Part shown: piece after piece, positions 49,250 to 63,000 of the stretch
Layout of the letters: the number at the start of each line of letters is the position of its first letter
Numbering within the stretch: position 1 is the first letter of the stretch
Source of the DNA: Adenanthera pavonina
Lineage: Eukaryota; Streptophyta; Magnoliopsida; Fabales; Fabaceae
Length of the DNA stretch: 64,000 nucleotides
Reading direction: 5' to 3'
NCBI GenBank assembly: GCA_026686845.1
Contig: JAIVEN010000013.1
Coordinates: forward strand, 12,978,001 to 13,042,000
Notes under the pieces: model-generated
Seen by the model: only the letters and a program-made list of their open reading frames with translations
The model's database searches: none
Told to the model about the DNA's origin: nothing
Translations under genes and position numbers: made by a program

Positions 49250-51561
49250 TGTAACGCCCCTCATGATAGCTTTATTGGTTTCATGTTCAGGATCGGAGGA
49301 AGTAGGACGGATATGGTTTAAGAGAAACCAGAAAAGGCTCCACGCCGCAGCGAGGAGCAGATCCGCCGCAGCGAGAGACCTTCTAGTGGCATTGTTCCAG
49401 ATCAGATGGTGGAGCAGTGGTGAGGTATTCTGAAGCCACGGCGAGAGTCGAGATTTTTTCTTAAAACCAGATTATTTCAGACGCTCGGACAGAAAAAAAA
49501 CAAAAGGAAGCCGAGGGAGAACGCGAGAGAGCTGAGCTAGGGTTTGAATCTCCGGTGTCCAGGGTTGATTTCAGATCGAGAGAGCTTGGATTTAAGTTGG
49601 TAAGTTACTTTTATACCTCCCTCTTCGTTTTTAATCTATGGAAATATGGATTTTTCAGTTTTTAGGTTGGGTGTCCAGTTTAGGGTGAAATCCACCGATT
49701 GAAATGGATGATTGGAGGTTAATGGGGTGTGTTTTGGTATTCTTGTTGTTTGGATGTGTGTTTGGAAGGATTTATGTGCGATTTGAACTTAACCCTATGT
49801 TGTTTCCGGTTAGGGCTCTTGAGAATCCGAAGAGTATGTGTTCAAGTAGTGTTTAAACGATCCCTAGGAGCTTATTAATGTATGATTGGGGTCTTGGAGC
49901 CTTGGGTTAGGCCTAAAGTGGGTAAATTGTGATATTGTGATTATGGATATATATTGTGTTGATGGGAGAATTATGTGTTATGAAGGTTAATTGATTAACC
50001 GTGTGGGGCTCAAGCGTGTTGGTGTTCAAGAAAGCATGTGGAACTTGCCTGAGTATTGACAACTTAAAGTAACCGGGTGTTTGTTTATGTGGTTTTATAC
50101 AATAGTATGTATAGTTGTATATATATATGCATGTCTCTTTCATACCATGATAGTGATATGTTTGTGTGTGGTTATTATATATCGTGGTATGTGTATAGTA
50201 GATGATGTTTATGAGTATTGTGATGAGATATGTTATGAGGACATTGATGTGATATGATTATGATGATACATTAGCATCACCACATGTTATTGTTACATTG
50301 AGATGTGTGACGGATGAAGTGGTGATGATGTGATGACGTATGATATATGATGATAAATGAAATTGTTAGGGAGAATAAGGTTGGAGTATGTGATATTGTA
50401 TATGTTAGGGAGGATAAGGGTGGATTGTATGTGTTAGGGAGGATAAGGATGATTTATTTGTATATGTTTGTTAGGGAGGATAAGGATGGGCTATATGTAG
50501 ATGTGTGTTAGGGAGGACAAGGATGGAAGTCCCAGAGAGGACAATATGCATATCATGCATTTTACATTGCATTTGTATGTTATATGATTCATTTTTATAT
50601 ATATATATATATGTTTATGTGTTGTTGAACCCAGTTACTGAGACATTGTCTCACCCCACCCTCTCCCATGACTAACCCTTTCAGGTGAAGGTTCTGGCTC
50701 TAGTCCGGTGAAGCTTAGAGAATAGCTGTGTACGTGGGAAGTCTATGTAGTGTTTGTATTTTTGGATAATTTATTATGTGCCAAGTAGGTAGAAAGTTGT
50801 GTATTGAATGTATGAGATTGACAGGATTGTTACGGATGAATGTATGCTTGGTATGTTTATGTGGAATGTGTTATGTTGGTGTTTTGAGAGTGTTATGTAT
50901 TTGGAAATTGGTATGGTAGTATTCGTGAGCCCAGAGTGGTTTGGGCCTGATGGTTATGTTTTATGGTCTATAGCCCATTTTGTCATGTTGGGGTTCAAAG
51001 GGGGTCAGAACTCAGAGGAGTGGTTCCTTTGAGGTGCAACCTCTTTAGATATGTTAGTTTTGAGAGTTTGGACCTGTATGAATGGTCTCTGAGTGACCAG
51101 TTGACTTTGGTGACAATTGAGGTTGGTTAGTGGTGAGTTTGGGTTAATAAGTGGCCAAAGTAGTGTCAGGGGTTTATAATCTCCATACAGAGTTGGATTG
51201 AGGTGAAAGTGGTGTCTGTGGTTAGATTGGGACTGGATTGACTTGCAGGAGTTGGAATCAAGTCAATCGGAGGTCGGAGCATAAAGTTATGCACGTCGGA
51301 AGTTCGCTCCAAAATGTTAAAGTACTGATATGGGATATCAGCAAGGGGGCGCCGTGGCGCCCGTGATAGTAATAGCGAGGGAGAAACAGAGCAGGCCGGA
51401 GCCGCGGTGGTCCTGTAGTGGCCGCAGCCCCAGCCCAAAGTTTGGTAACTTGGGGTTCGTTTCTGCTGGTTTGAGGATGTGAGATGTTGTTTTAAGGGGT
51501 AAAGGTTGTGTTTGGTTGTATTTCATGAGTTTTGGTTATGTTGTGGAGGTAGGATGTTACA
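49250..51561 (+). mobile_element. solo LTR, TGTAACGCCCC family (2312 bp), in ORF3 relic
   Basis: It starts TGTAACGCCCC and ends GGTAGGATGTTACA. It is flanked by the perfect duplication CCTCA (49245-49249 and 51562-51566). It is visibly richer in G and C than its surroundings and holds a minisatellite (50365-50526) and a GC-rich inverted repeat (51347-51362). The orientation is assumed from the TGTAAC start. It may be a Gypsy LTR, but no coding part is present to decide. Confidence 0.88.
50365..50526. repeat. minisatellite, five GTTAGGGAGRAYAAGG units
   Basis: Units start at 50365, 50404, 50433, 50470 and 50507, separated by variable TATGTG-rich spacers. Confidence 0.8.
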
Positions 51562-52475
51562 CCTCACATGTCTCGAGTCCTTTAAAAGAAGGTCAGTTTA
51601 CTGCTGCTGCTATTAGTCCTCACATTTCTAGCAGTGGTACTAGCCCTAGTCTATCTCTGGACTATGGTAAAGAGGAAGCTGAGGTTACTCAAGTGGAGAA
51701 CTCTTATAAGCCAATTATGGAGGAAACTGCACAGGAATCAATTCTTTCAACTCAATAAACAGAACAAATGGAAAAGCTTGTAGCAAATCTCACAGCAGCA
51801 CCTATTGTTCAATCTTCTATCAATGAGGAAAGGGGAATTGTGCCTTATGTTGACATTGTTGATATTGTACATGCAACTCAGGTACAAGCTCAGAAGTAGA
51901 GGCTAAATGAGATATTTCCACCACTATCACCTTAACCTCCATCTTCTCTACCTGGACTCATAGTAGAACAAAAGCTTAGCTGGCTAACCTCCTAAAGAAA
52001 GATGAGGAGCTATCTTTGGGGTCTGATGAAGAAATTCTTCAAGTGTTTCCTTTAGTACCCTTTATATCAGTTCCACTTCAGCTCATGCCCACTACTTAGT
52101 TGTCTCCTTCCTCTACACCTACTCCTAATGATGCCAAAAAAGGGAAGAAGCAAATAGGAGCTACTAGGCAATCAAGAAAAACATATGGCAAAAGGGTTAA
52201 GCACAAGGCCAAAATGAATGATAGTAGCAGAACAACAGAGCTTAGGCCTTAAGACATTGTGTTTTTGTGCTTTTGTGTACTTACATCCTTGTTGTGCTTC
52301 CTTTTATATGTCTCAATGTACTTATTCAAACTAGTATGAATTTTTGTACTAAATGTGCTTATATCAATGAAGTATGTTTCTTTTTCTCAATAGTTCTCTT
52401 CTATTCTCCTAAAAATTTTACTCTGATACATGTGTTGAGATTATATGTTAAAATTCAAATTTTAATATATATGTT

Positions 52476-52484
52476 GAGGGGGAG
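52476..52484 (+). other. auxiliary polypurine tract of element 3
   Basis: GAGGGGGAG is in the same context and position as in elements 1 and 2, kept in a heavily mutated copy. Confidence 0.7.
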
Positions 52485-52536
52485 CTCTTGAAAACAAACC
52501 CAAGTAATAATCCAGTTTGTGAGTTTTATCATCATC

Positions 52537-52550
52537 AAAAAGGGGGAGAA
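52537..52550 (+). other. polypurine tract of element 3
   Basis: AAAAAGGGGGAGAA lies directly before the 3' LTR and is identical to elements 1 and 2. Confidence 0.92.
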
Positions 52551-54056
52551 TGTTGAATCAGAAGTTTTGATTATTTCAAACAACTAAAGCTTGGAAGGAG
52601 AATATCAAAGGAGCATGAAAGCATAAGGTGAAGAAATCTAATGAAAATCAAGTGATGAATTAGTTTTTAGGATTTCTTACTATGTACATTAGGTAAAAAG
52701 CTTTAAATCTTACTTATTTATGTTACCACGGTATTTAAACGAGCTATTTTAAAGTAATCTGATATTGACATGTGTTAGAATTAAGATATACTAGCTAATA
52801 GACAAATTTTGCTGGTTGACTCATGCTTATTTTGTGAAAAATTCGCACTTCGCATGTTAAAGTTCAAAATTATAGAGGTTTAATTTCTAATAGACGAATT
52901 CTGAATCTGAAATTCAAATTTTAGGTTAAGCATAGTTAGTGAAAGTGTGTAAAATTTGCATGAAACTTAGTTAAAATTCGACTGTTGGTGAAGTTCAAAG
53001 TGAGTTTAAAGTCACAGGCTCTAACAGATGAACTTTAAGTTTCAAAGTATGAACTTTGAAGTAAGCACTTTTATGTCTTGATCTAGCATACCTCTAAAAG
53101 ATGAACTTTGCAGTTTAAAGTTCAAACTTCGTAGGGAAGAACTTTTGTGTCATGTTGAACATGTCTCTGATATATGAATTTTAGTTTTTGAAATTTGAAT
53201 TTTGAAGTGTTCTGTGAAAACTTAAGGCAACTGACCTTTCCCTTCAAACATACTTCTAATATAAATATTCACACAAACTAACATAGAGTATCTTTTACAA
53301 ACTTAAAATTCAAATGCCACTTAGTAACAAACAAATTTTAAAGTTTAACGTTAAAGTACTTAACCTTCTGTTTTTGCAAAATTTGTCATTCGAATGTTGG
53401 TATGTCAAATGTATTTAATGTAGTTGGTGAACGGCTCTTTTTTGCAAAGCAACCATTGTTTAATGTGACTAATAGCTAGATCTTGTGTCTACTAACTAAT
53501 TAAGGCACAAATTTATAAATAGAACTTCATTTGAAGTTATGGGTAACACATTTAAGTCTAATATTGCAAAAACTTTGTTGTAATTCAGTGTTAAAGCTTT
53601 TCACCTGTACACCTCATTTATTACTTTTCAACTTTCATATCTACTCTGTTTAAGAGACTATTCATTTATGTAACAAATCATTTCTTCATTTGGATGAAAG
53701 ATTCTTTGTGAGGGGATTCACAAAGGGATAAAAGGAAACACTAGTAAAAGTGTTGAGAAATTTATGTGTTCTTAGAACAGAGCATAAATATTGTACCATG
53801 ACATTACAAGGAGCCCACTAAATTCATGCTAATGGTGGAAAATCTCAAATGATAGCTTGAAAACTAAATGTAGATCAAGTGGATTGGACTAAATTAGGAT
53901 AAATTACTAAGTTTTCTCTTCCCTTATCTCTTATATTCAATTTTCATTATACTCTGCTTTTCTACAAACTTTTGCTTTCACTATTATATTGTATTTTTAC
54001 AGAAAAATTTCATACTTCCCAATTAACCCCCTCTTGGGATGCTAGCATTCCTAACA
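52551..54056 (+). repeat. 3' LTR of element 3 (1506 bp)
   Basis: It starts TGTTGAATCAGAAG and ends TTCCTAACA. TATAAATA is at 53514-53521. It is shorter than the 5' LTR by about 190 bp through several gaps. Confidence 0.9.
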
Positions 54057-54350
54057 TTTGTAATACCTATAATTTATTTATATTATAATTTTGAATTTAA
54101 TTCTTTTAATTTAACTTTAATATGGAATTAAAAAGTGTTTAATGACAAAGGTTCATATCATTCTCCTTGTCCATCTTTCTTTTCCTTTTTTTGTCAATTT
54201 TTGGTCTTTTTTTGTTTATTTCTTTAATATTTTTATGGGATAACATCATTTTAACATTTGTAATACATAATATTTATCTATATATTAATTTAGTTTTAAT
54301 ATGACTTTTAAAAGTATTTGATAATAAATGTTCATGTCAATCCCAGCCTT
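54053..54350. repeat. direct repeat, copies 200 bp apart
   Basis: AACATTTGTAATAC starts at 54053 and 54253, and about 100 bp after each are similar (ending in a GTTCATRTCA block). The first copy overlaps the last bases of the element 3 LTR, so its left edge is uncertain. Confidence 0.55.
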
Positions 54351-54531
54351 TAACCCTTTTTTCAATATTTCTTTATTTTTTTTATTTTTTAAGTATATAT
54401 TATTTAAAATATATTAACTTAATTATGACCGGTCCAACTCTGATTTTATTCCAGTTAGACCATTGAACGTCTAAACAGTACCCTATCCGATCTAGTGACT
54501 AGCCCAACTTTCTTAACATTACTTTGAGTTC
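54351..54531. other. unassigned AT-rich sequence
   Basis: T-rich run, then a piece with ACCGGTCCAACTCTG resembling sequence near 36205-36240. No gene. Confidence 0.4.
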
Positions 54532-56505
54532 TATAACACTTTAATCTTAGACCCTATTTCCTAAGTATTAAACCTCATTAAAATCTATTTGTAGTATTTT
54601 ATGAGCTTGAATCATTTGAGGGACTAAAACAGAAAATTTTATTTTTCTGGGTTATTGTTTATTTGGTAAGTCCCTTTTACCAATTGAACTTTGAAAAATC
54701 GTAACTAATTCTAAAAAAATCATATTGAGATAATTCAAGTCTATAAAAATATATCTAAATTCCATATATGGAGAAAATATGAAACAATATCTTTAATATG
54801 CCAATTGGTAAAATATTTTGCACGAAAATTACTATTTATGTTGTCATTTTTCACTTTGCTAGGATTTTGACCTTAAATTTGAGAATTTATTTCTCATTCT
54901 GTCCTAAGCCAATTTGTGTGTTTTTTATTTCATTTAAAATCCTTACATGTTTACTTTTCAAACATTTTTTTGTACATTTATTTAACTTGAATAGGATAAT
55001 GCATCATCTTAAACTATTAAGGATCAACTTTAACTAGAACAGTTTGAGAAAATTTTACATATATCTCATTATATAGCTCCAATTACTTTTAAATTAGTGG
55101 TGTATTAAACTTATGACATAGATCTTTCCATACATAGATACCACTAAATTTTTAGAACTCTACACAATTTTATATTGTCTTTTGAATAACTAGTGTTTAC
55201 AGTGAAAATTCCAGTTTTTCCAACACCATCCAGTTTTGACCCCTAATTTTAGAAATTCAGTATAATTTGTGTGCTTCACCAATATAGGTGTTCTTTGGAT
55301 TTTTTAAATCTCTTTCTATCTACTTTAAGAGCATATATAATATTTATACCTTTATCAACATTTCATCCACACAGTAGCTATATTACTGAACAAGGGTTCA
55401 GAATGGCTATTTATATCCCCTAGCTTTGCAACAACATTTCATAACATATAAACATGGCCATTTCATGTTCCAAAATTATACTAAACATCATGTAAGTCCT
55501 AAAGAGACATGATGGTCTCAAGGTACAACTCACAAAATTATACATTATTTTACATATCATTTCCATTATAAGTATCAAAGACAAAATTTTCATTTTAATC
55601 ATTAACTTCTTCTTCCTTGCCTTGGTCTTCATTGGAGGTCTTGTCATAGGTTATGCCTAACATATTTGTCATTTTGGAAGAGTGCGATTCAAACAATCTC
55701 AATAGCAACACTCATACATGCATGCATATTATCACATAATTTATGAAAACATCAATCATTCTCATAAAACATAAAATGTCATATTAATTCATAAAAATTT
55801 TAACAGAGTTTCCTCTTGTAAAATGGACATCCCATGGACAAAACCCCTTAATTTACCCAACCAAAATAAACACATAACATCACAACAATCATATGGCAAG
55901 TCATTAAGTTCATGAAAATAACATAGATTAACATTATGCAAGTATTGGGAAATTACTACCTTTGTGAATCTACTTGCTTTTCCTTTGAGTTTCACCTCTT
56001 CCAAACACTTACACAAGCTTTCTTGAACTTAACCATAACATCAAATACCTACATAAACCATTGGTTCATGGTGATGCTTCTTCAAGAATCAACAAAACCC
56101 TAAAATTTTATATAATTTTCCTTAAGCTCTAACTTGAAACTAACACTTGTTTCTAAGGTTTTCCACCAAGAGGAACTCATTTTTAGTATCAAAATCATGA
56201 AATTCCAATTCTCCTATTATGGCCAAAATGCATCTTAAAAGAGAGACAACTGATTTTTCATGCAACTAGCTTCAATCCTTCACAAAACCTTACTTTGTCA
56301 ACTTGTTCAAGCTTTCTATCACATTTCTTGCATGAAAACTCAATTATTTTCACTTTCCTAACCTAAGCTAGAATTGAACTTGAGAAGAGGAAGGAGAGAA
56401 CTCCATGAAACTAAACCAAACTACTTGCTTAAATCATAAAAAAAACTTACCTTAAAACTTGAGCTTCAACCTTCAAGTTTTTGCTTCTCTTTTCCTCACC
56501 TTCTT
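54532..56505 (+). mobile_element. TGTAACACC-family LTR, 5' part (outermost level of nest)
   Basis: It starts TATAACACT and runs parallel to the copy at 56506 (landmarks GAGCTTGAATCATTTGAGGGAC and AACTTTGAAAAATCG). It is cut at 56505 by the start of another copy. The rest of it was not found in the window. The left edge is inferred by alignment, without a target duplication. Confidence 0.6.
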
Positions 56506-58360
56506 TGTAACACCTTATTTTTGGGCCATGATTCCCATGATTTAGACCTTATTAGAGTCCATTTATACCATTTAATAAGCTTGAATCACTTGAGGGACTA
56601 AAATAGAAAAAATTAATTTTTTGAGTTACTGTTCATTTGGTAAGTCCCATTTTCCTGATGAACTTTGAAAAATCATAACTAAATCAAAAAAAATCTTATA
56701 GAGGTGATTCATGTCTCTAAAAATAGCTTAAAACATTCTCTACGTGGGACAAGTATGAAACAAAACTTTAATCATGCCAATTAATACAATATTTAGCATA
56801 AATTTTATTGTTCATGTAGTCATTTTACACCTTTTCAGGAATTTGACCTTAATTTTAAAAAATTCTCATCACATTCTAACCTGCACCAATTTATGCATTT
56901 TTTATATCATTTTAAAGCTATACATGTCTACTTTCTATGCGTTTTTATCTTGTATATTTATTTTGTAACACCTTGATCTCATATATAATGTCCCATTTAC
57001 TATAGTATTTCTAATATCCAATTAAACCATTTTAGAAACTTGAATTATCACAGGGTCCAAAATAGAAAAAATAAAAAAAAAATGAATTTACTATTCATTT
57101 GGAACCCAACTTTTCTGGTTGAATTTTGAAAAATCATAACTGAATCTAGAAAAATTATATCAATGTGATTTAAGTCTCTAAAAATAGCTAAAAACATTCT
57201 CTACACGGAAAAAAAATAAGAAACTTGAATTTTATTGGGCTAATTCATACAATTTATTGCTCAAACTTTCCCTGTACAAATGGTCAAAAATAATGCCCAG
57301 GTTTTTTTGTCCTTAACTTTGAAAATTTATTTCATGTTTTATCTTGAACCAAATCATGCATACTTTACATCGTTAGAAAGCTCTCCATATCTAGTTAAAA
57401 CTATATTTATCATATACATTTATTCAACTACAACAGAGGATGACATCATTTTAAACCACTGAGGATTAGAATATAACTTCTAGAATAGTTTTGGAAAAAA
57501 CAAGCAAATCTCTCATTATATAACTCTAATTGCCTCAAACTAATGGTATAATGAACTGAAAACAGATATTTTCATAAATGTAAACCAATTAATTTTTGGA
57601 GCTCTACACTATTTTTTACTACCTTTTACATTAAAAGATACTTACAATAAAAATTTGTAGTTTTCACTCCATTGTCCAGTCTTGATCCTCAAATTCAAAA
57701 TTACACTATAAATCATATACATGCACAATCTAGATGCTCTTTGTCTTGTTGAAAAGATTTCTCTGTCTATTTTCAGAGCATATACAATATGTATACTAAG
57801 TAATAGAGTACATCTACTTCTTTCATGACTGGTCAACTTGGACAAATTTACATTTTAAACTTTTAAACCATTACCATACATAATACACATGGCTCATATT
57901 TGTCCAATGCTTGTTCATAATATTATAAGAGACACAAAAGAACATAATTACAGAGATACAAGCCTCATAAATCTTCATGTAATATTACATAAAATTCTTC
58001 AAAATACACATTCATAGCTTGAACTATTGAAGCAAGTATTAATTTCTTTTTCATCCTCCTTAGCTCTTGGACTCCCTTGAGATATCTTGAACCTAGTATT
58101 TGGGTACTTGAGGGGATGAGATTATGACAATCTCAGTAGCAAGTTACATTCCATACAATTATGTCAATCATGTCACATAAACTTACATTTGATCACATTT
58201 ATTCACATTAATCACATTGAAACAATAAATTGCCACATTGGTCATAAAAATCTTAATAGCATAATGGCTTAGAAAATGAGCATCCCAAGGAATAAAGCCC
58301 CTCATTTTATAACCAAAACCAATCAAAAAAATCAAAATTGCAATATGACAGCACAATTTA

Positions 58361-60040
58361 TGTTGGAAACTTGATACACGCACAGCGGATAACAACACCG
58401 AGATTCCTACCATGGATCTGTCAATGTTGTTTAAATCGAGATGTAGAAGAAGAATTTTACCTTTGGCACATGTCTTTTCAGGTTCTTCTTCTACCGTCGA
58501 ACCCCAAGAATTGAAAGTCTAATCAGCTCCTTCTAGTGGTATCCACATGAACTGTGAGTCCAACTCAAACGACTTGCTAGCACCTCTGTTTACAAATATC
58601 CGTACGCTATCTCTGTGCGTCCGTATGTTCTCTCTATTCGTCCGTGCACTTTCTCTCTCTAAGTGTGTGGCCGCTCTATCTCTAGGGTGAGTGGAGTCTT
58701 TCTCTTGATTCTATATATAACAACCATAATCTATATCAATATATAGATAGAATTTATTATTTAATTAATTTAAATCAAATATTTAAGTTAAATCAAATGT
58801 TAATTACAAAAATTAGTTTAAATTTAAATCTATCTAATAGATTAAATCTAAACTAACTATTTAATTTAAATTCAAAATCAAATCTAAATCAAATTCAAAT
58901 TATTAGTTTAAATTTAAATCTATCACATAGAATTAAATTTAAAACTAACACATTTAATTTGATTTAAATGTTATATATATATATTTCAAAATATTTAATA
59001 TATCAACTACATATATATATAATATATCAAACATATATATATTTCGAATTTTATAAAATATATATATCAAATATATATATACATTTATTTATAAAATTCA
59101 TACACCCTAAATTAAACGTTAAATTCATTGAATCTAAACACATATTAGATACAATGAATTTGGATGTTCTAGCTCAAGTTGGTCCATTCTTGTATGCGAC
59201 CTTGCAGGCCCATATGATATTGGCAGTAGGCTAATGACACTATTGGATCCATAAGTTATAGGTGGCCTCTAGCAAGATATTGTGACTACCCAAATCATAT
59301 AAGATCAGTGGTCCGATGCAACCTATCATATAACCTTATCATATCCCTTTTGTCTCACGATATATAGGTCAAGTATGAGGTATGGAAATTTCATCCTCAT
59401 CATACTCGACCATCACTTTCTCGATCTTCGAGCGGACTAACAAAACAATTGGAAACTCTTCCATTCGAGCACAGCCATGTATTTCTTAATCTCACTCATC
59501 GAGGGGCCTAGATATATCTCTCCATTAATTAGAGGGACAAATCCCATCTCGACCATTCATCTTCCTCTGCATGAATTCCACTATACCCAATCATAGCCTT
59601 TATAATCTCCCGATTAAAGGTGACTTTTGACTATGTCAATGTATAGTGTTCCCATGTAGGAAACCATGGTGATCTCAAGTTTGAGGGCTCAATGACACGG
59701 TTATATATATGAGATAAGCTTATAACTTGATCCATGCAGCTATCTCATGATGGGTCGATTCAGCACCTTTTCCCTAACAGGCACTCATGATTTTGATTCG
59801 TATCTTAATACATAATTAATCCATAATTATCAATCAAAATTATACTAATCTTAGTTCATCATTGTTCCCACAAAGGTGAATGACTAGGAACATTTAGGAT
59901 AAAATGATTTATCCAAGGATATTATTATAAAGAAAAACATGCAAACAATATAATAATGTAAAAAAGAAAAACACATTCATTTTCATAATGAAGTACAATA
60001 TTCATAATACAATAATTGAACTAGGGCACAATCTCCAACA
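58361..60040 (+). mobile_element. solo LTR, TGTTGGA...TCCAACA family (1680 bp), innermost level
   Basis: The 7-bp terminal inverted repeats TGTTGGA and TCCAACA are perfect. The 5-bp duplication ATTTA (58356-58360 and 60041-60045) is perfect too. These make it the youngest layer of the nest. The ends suggest a copia family distinct from the Sirevirus-like one. An AT microsatellite lies inside. Orientation cannot be fixed from the ends alone. Confidence 0.88.
58965..59090. repeat. TA-rich microsatellite
   Basis: Interrupted (TA)n runs within the solo LTR. They account for the short open frame there. Confidence 0.75.
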
Positions 60041-63000
60041 ATTTAATCATAGAAAGACAATGAAAGAATATAAAGCTAGAATATAAAACTTAGCTACCTC
60101 TTGATGTACCACTTGTACCACTTAGTTTTCCTCATGAAACTAATGATTCCACTAGCTTTCTCAAGCTTACTCAAGTCCCTAAACATCATTAAACACTTGC
60201 TCAATCTATTAATTCCATGGCTAATCACATAAAGCTTCTATGAAACCCTAAAAACTCAAACTTTCTATCTTAAGTTTAATCTTTAACACAACACTTGTCT
60301 TTAAGGTTTTTCATTATAGGGAAGTCATTTTTAACATCAAATCAATGGTATTCCCACTCTAAAATGGCCTTTTATACATACCAAAATTCTGGCCTCTTGA
60401 GAAAAGGTTAGATTTTCTCAAAACTTACTTCAAAATATATCTATCTTGCTTTCCCTTCTAACATGCTTTCTCATGATTTGGTTGGTTTAAAAACATCATC
60501 CCACCCCAAATCAAGCCTTGAATGAAACTGTACAGAGGTTGGAGAAGAGAGAATTACAAGTGAACTATTTCAAACTACTAAATAATCATGCTAGAATACT
60601 CAGAAATCATAAGAGAAGCACTTACCAATTTTCTTAAATTTTCTTCCTATTTTGTTCTATTTTTCTTGCTTCCTCATGTAGCCTTCTCTTGCTCACCACT
60701 TATTGCACTCTCTCTCCCTCTTTTCTCAAGTGCTTCGATGTGCAAATGGTGTGGAGGGGTATTTATAATGTGCTTAACTCTAGTTACTTGCTTGGGTTAA
60801 CTTACTTTGCTACTTGTAGTTAATTAACTTGGGTTTATCTTTTCTTGGCCACCAAGTCCTCAATTTGGTCACATGGTTGATGAGTTGGTGCCATTCTAGT
60901 AGGGGTTCATCTCAAAAGTGCTGCATACTTCTTCCAAGCCAGTAATACCTTATATTGGTTACTTTATACTTAACCGGTAGAGTTACTTTTTGCAATATAC
61001 AATTATTTTATGAATACAAGATTAAAGTGAAGTTATAGCTGGGATTGCTTTCTTATCATGTCTTCTAAAAGCTCTTTTTGTGTTACCCAACTGCTTTACT
61101 ATCTGCCTTTTTACTTTTTGCAGAGCTAAAAGCACCTTTATGAGTATGAAACTACTTTTTAACCTTCAGCACTAATTATTTCTTTACTCTTAATCATTTA
61201 ACCTTAATGCCATATACCATTGGTCCTATCTTATCAAGAGCTTCGTTTTGATAATAATTTACACGTTTACAAAATTACCCCTAACTAGAGGTAAAATTAT
61301 AATTTTAAATTATTTTGAGTCATTCGCTGTAATTTTTCCCAAGACTATTGAATTTTTACTCTTAGGGGCTAAAATTGTAGTTATCTTTAGTTTTAGGGGA
61401 AAATGTAATTTTCTCATTTTCAGGAGAAAAATGACCTCTTTGCTCTTTTTTACACATAACAATATCTCTCCGCTTTTTACAATTCCTTATGGATCTTCTG
61501 ATATATAGTTTTTTAGGGATGTTACATATTCTACTAGAGCATAGCATAACACTATCTTGAATCATTAAAGGTCAGAACTTAACTTTTACTGAAACAGTTT
61601 TAGGAAAACTTACATATCTTTTCCTATATAGCTTCATTACCTCAAACCAGTAGCATATCATTCTTAAGACATATATCTTTTCATATATATAAACTACTAA
61701 ATTTTTTAACACGATTTTATGCTACCTTTTAAAATATGCACTACCTATGGTACTTATGGTAAAAACTTACAGTTTTCTCAATTCTGTCCAGTTCTAAACC
61801 CTATCTTTAAAAATTCACCATAAATCATGTACTTAGCCAAATTGAGTGATCTTTGACTCTTTGAAAAGTTTATTTTATCTACTTTCAGAATATATATACT
61901 ACTTATGTGACATACCTTGTCTTAGGTGAACAGTGCCTAAGTTTCTATTAGGATATTCAAAATGAATCTTTCCATTCATAACTTAGGAAAATAAGCTTCA
62001 TAACATAGTTATATCATCATTCATTGCTCTAAATCCATATATAACATCACAAGAGGACTTAAAGGAACATGAACATGTATAAATATAGAATTTACATCTC
62101 AAACATATCTTGATACATTATTTCATAACATAGCATTATAAGTTGTAAAATCAAGTTATTTATCACTATCTTCTTCATTCCTCTTGCTCTCTCCTTGGCC
62201 TCTTATATGACTTGTCCCTAGCATATTAGTCATTTGGAAGAGTGAGATTTAAAGAATCTCAGTAGCATTACCATCATACAATTATATTATTATATTTGTC
62301 ATGGAAACATCAAGAAAACATCATCTAACACTTTCAAACATATTATGCCATATAATTTCATAAAAATTTTGGTAGAGTTTCCTTTTAGATTTTGTACATC
62401 CCAAGGTCACAAAACCCTTCAAAACAAACAAACATATGGTAAAGCATAAAATTTATAGAAATCAAATATGATAATACAGTGCTATAAAGCTACCTTATGC
62501 TTACGCTTTCTTTCCTCATGATTTCACCCCTTCTAGGAGCTTGCTTAGGCTTTTTCAATCCTAAGCACAACATCATACAAACATTTAAGCCATTAATTCA
62601 ATGACTTCCTTCACAAAGTACTCACTAAACCCTTAAAAACCAATATAGTCTATCTTTGTCTCTTTTATGAAACTCATACTTTTTCTTAAAGTTTTTCATC
62701 ATGGGAAACCCATTTTTGGCATATCCATGAAATTCCCACTCTAAGACAGCCTACTAGACTGGCCGGAATTCATAGAAAAAGAGGAAAAATGATTTGCTTC
62801 CAAAATACTTAAAACTATCCATGAAAACTTGCTTTAGTACTAGTTTAAGCTTTCTCCTAGGTCTTTGTGCAAAAACTCATCTCTTGTTCAAGCTATGTTA
62901 TGGCCAAAATTCATGAAGGGAGAAGGAAGAAGATGACTCCATGAATACACCTTAAACCATGAGAAAACACAACCTTAAGACCATGGAATCTTACCTTTGC

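Larger units (their letters stand above)
47818..52252 (+). pseudogene. ORF3 ('env-like') relic of element 3, split by a solo LTR
   Basis: The ATG at 47818 begins MVRAKN. Recognisable parts: ITPHWTNLEQFLILNDFN, LNFKKSTIVNIIFKRREDM, KPSNLSIQIRILHYIIPKIIF and LITMAKAHMMTALI. A solo LTR occupies 49250-51561. Beyond it SLSLDYGKEEA and AQESILSTQ match the C-terminal half, and a Lys-rich tail ends near the TAA at 52250-52252. There are several stops and frameshifts, so it is not functional. Confidence 0.85.
36656..54056 (+). mobile_element. old Sirevirus-like element 3 (17.4 kb with three later insertions)
   Basis: It is the same family as elements 1 and 2: LTRs 36656-38347 and 52551-54056, primer site, gag, pol, a 992-bp spacer, ORF3 and two polypurine tracts. 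Over the first 150 bp the two LTRs differ at roughly 13% of sites and they differ in length, so it is far older than element 2. All genes are full of stops and the integrase core is deleted. Solo LTRs at 41131-43654, 44571-46160 and 49250-51561 split pol twice and ORF3 once; without them the element is about 11 kb. The flanks ATCTT and TTTGT do not match, so its original duplication is lost or one end was replaced. Confidence 0.9.
56964..61526 (+). mobile_element. solo LTR, TGTAACACC family (third level), split by another solo LTR
   Basis: It starts TGTAACACC and ends GGGATGTTACA. The flanks are TATTT (56959-56963) and TATTC (61527-61531), one change. Without the inner insertion and its duplication it is about 2.88 kb, in the range of the other copies. 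It has no coding domain. Confidence 0.8.
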
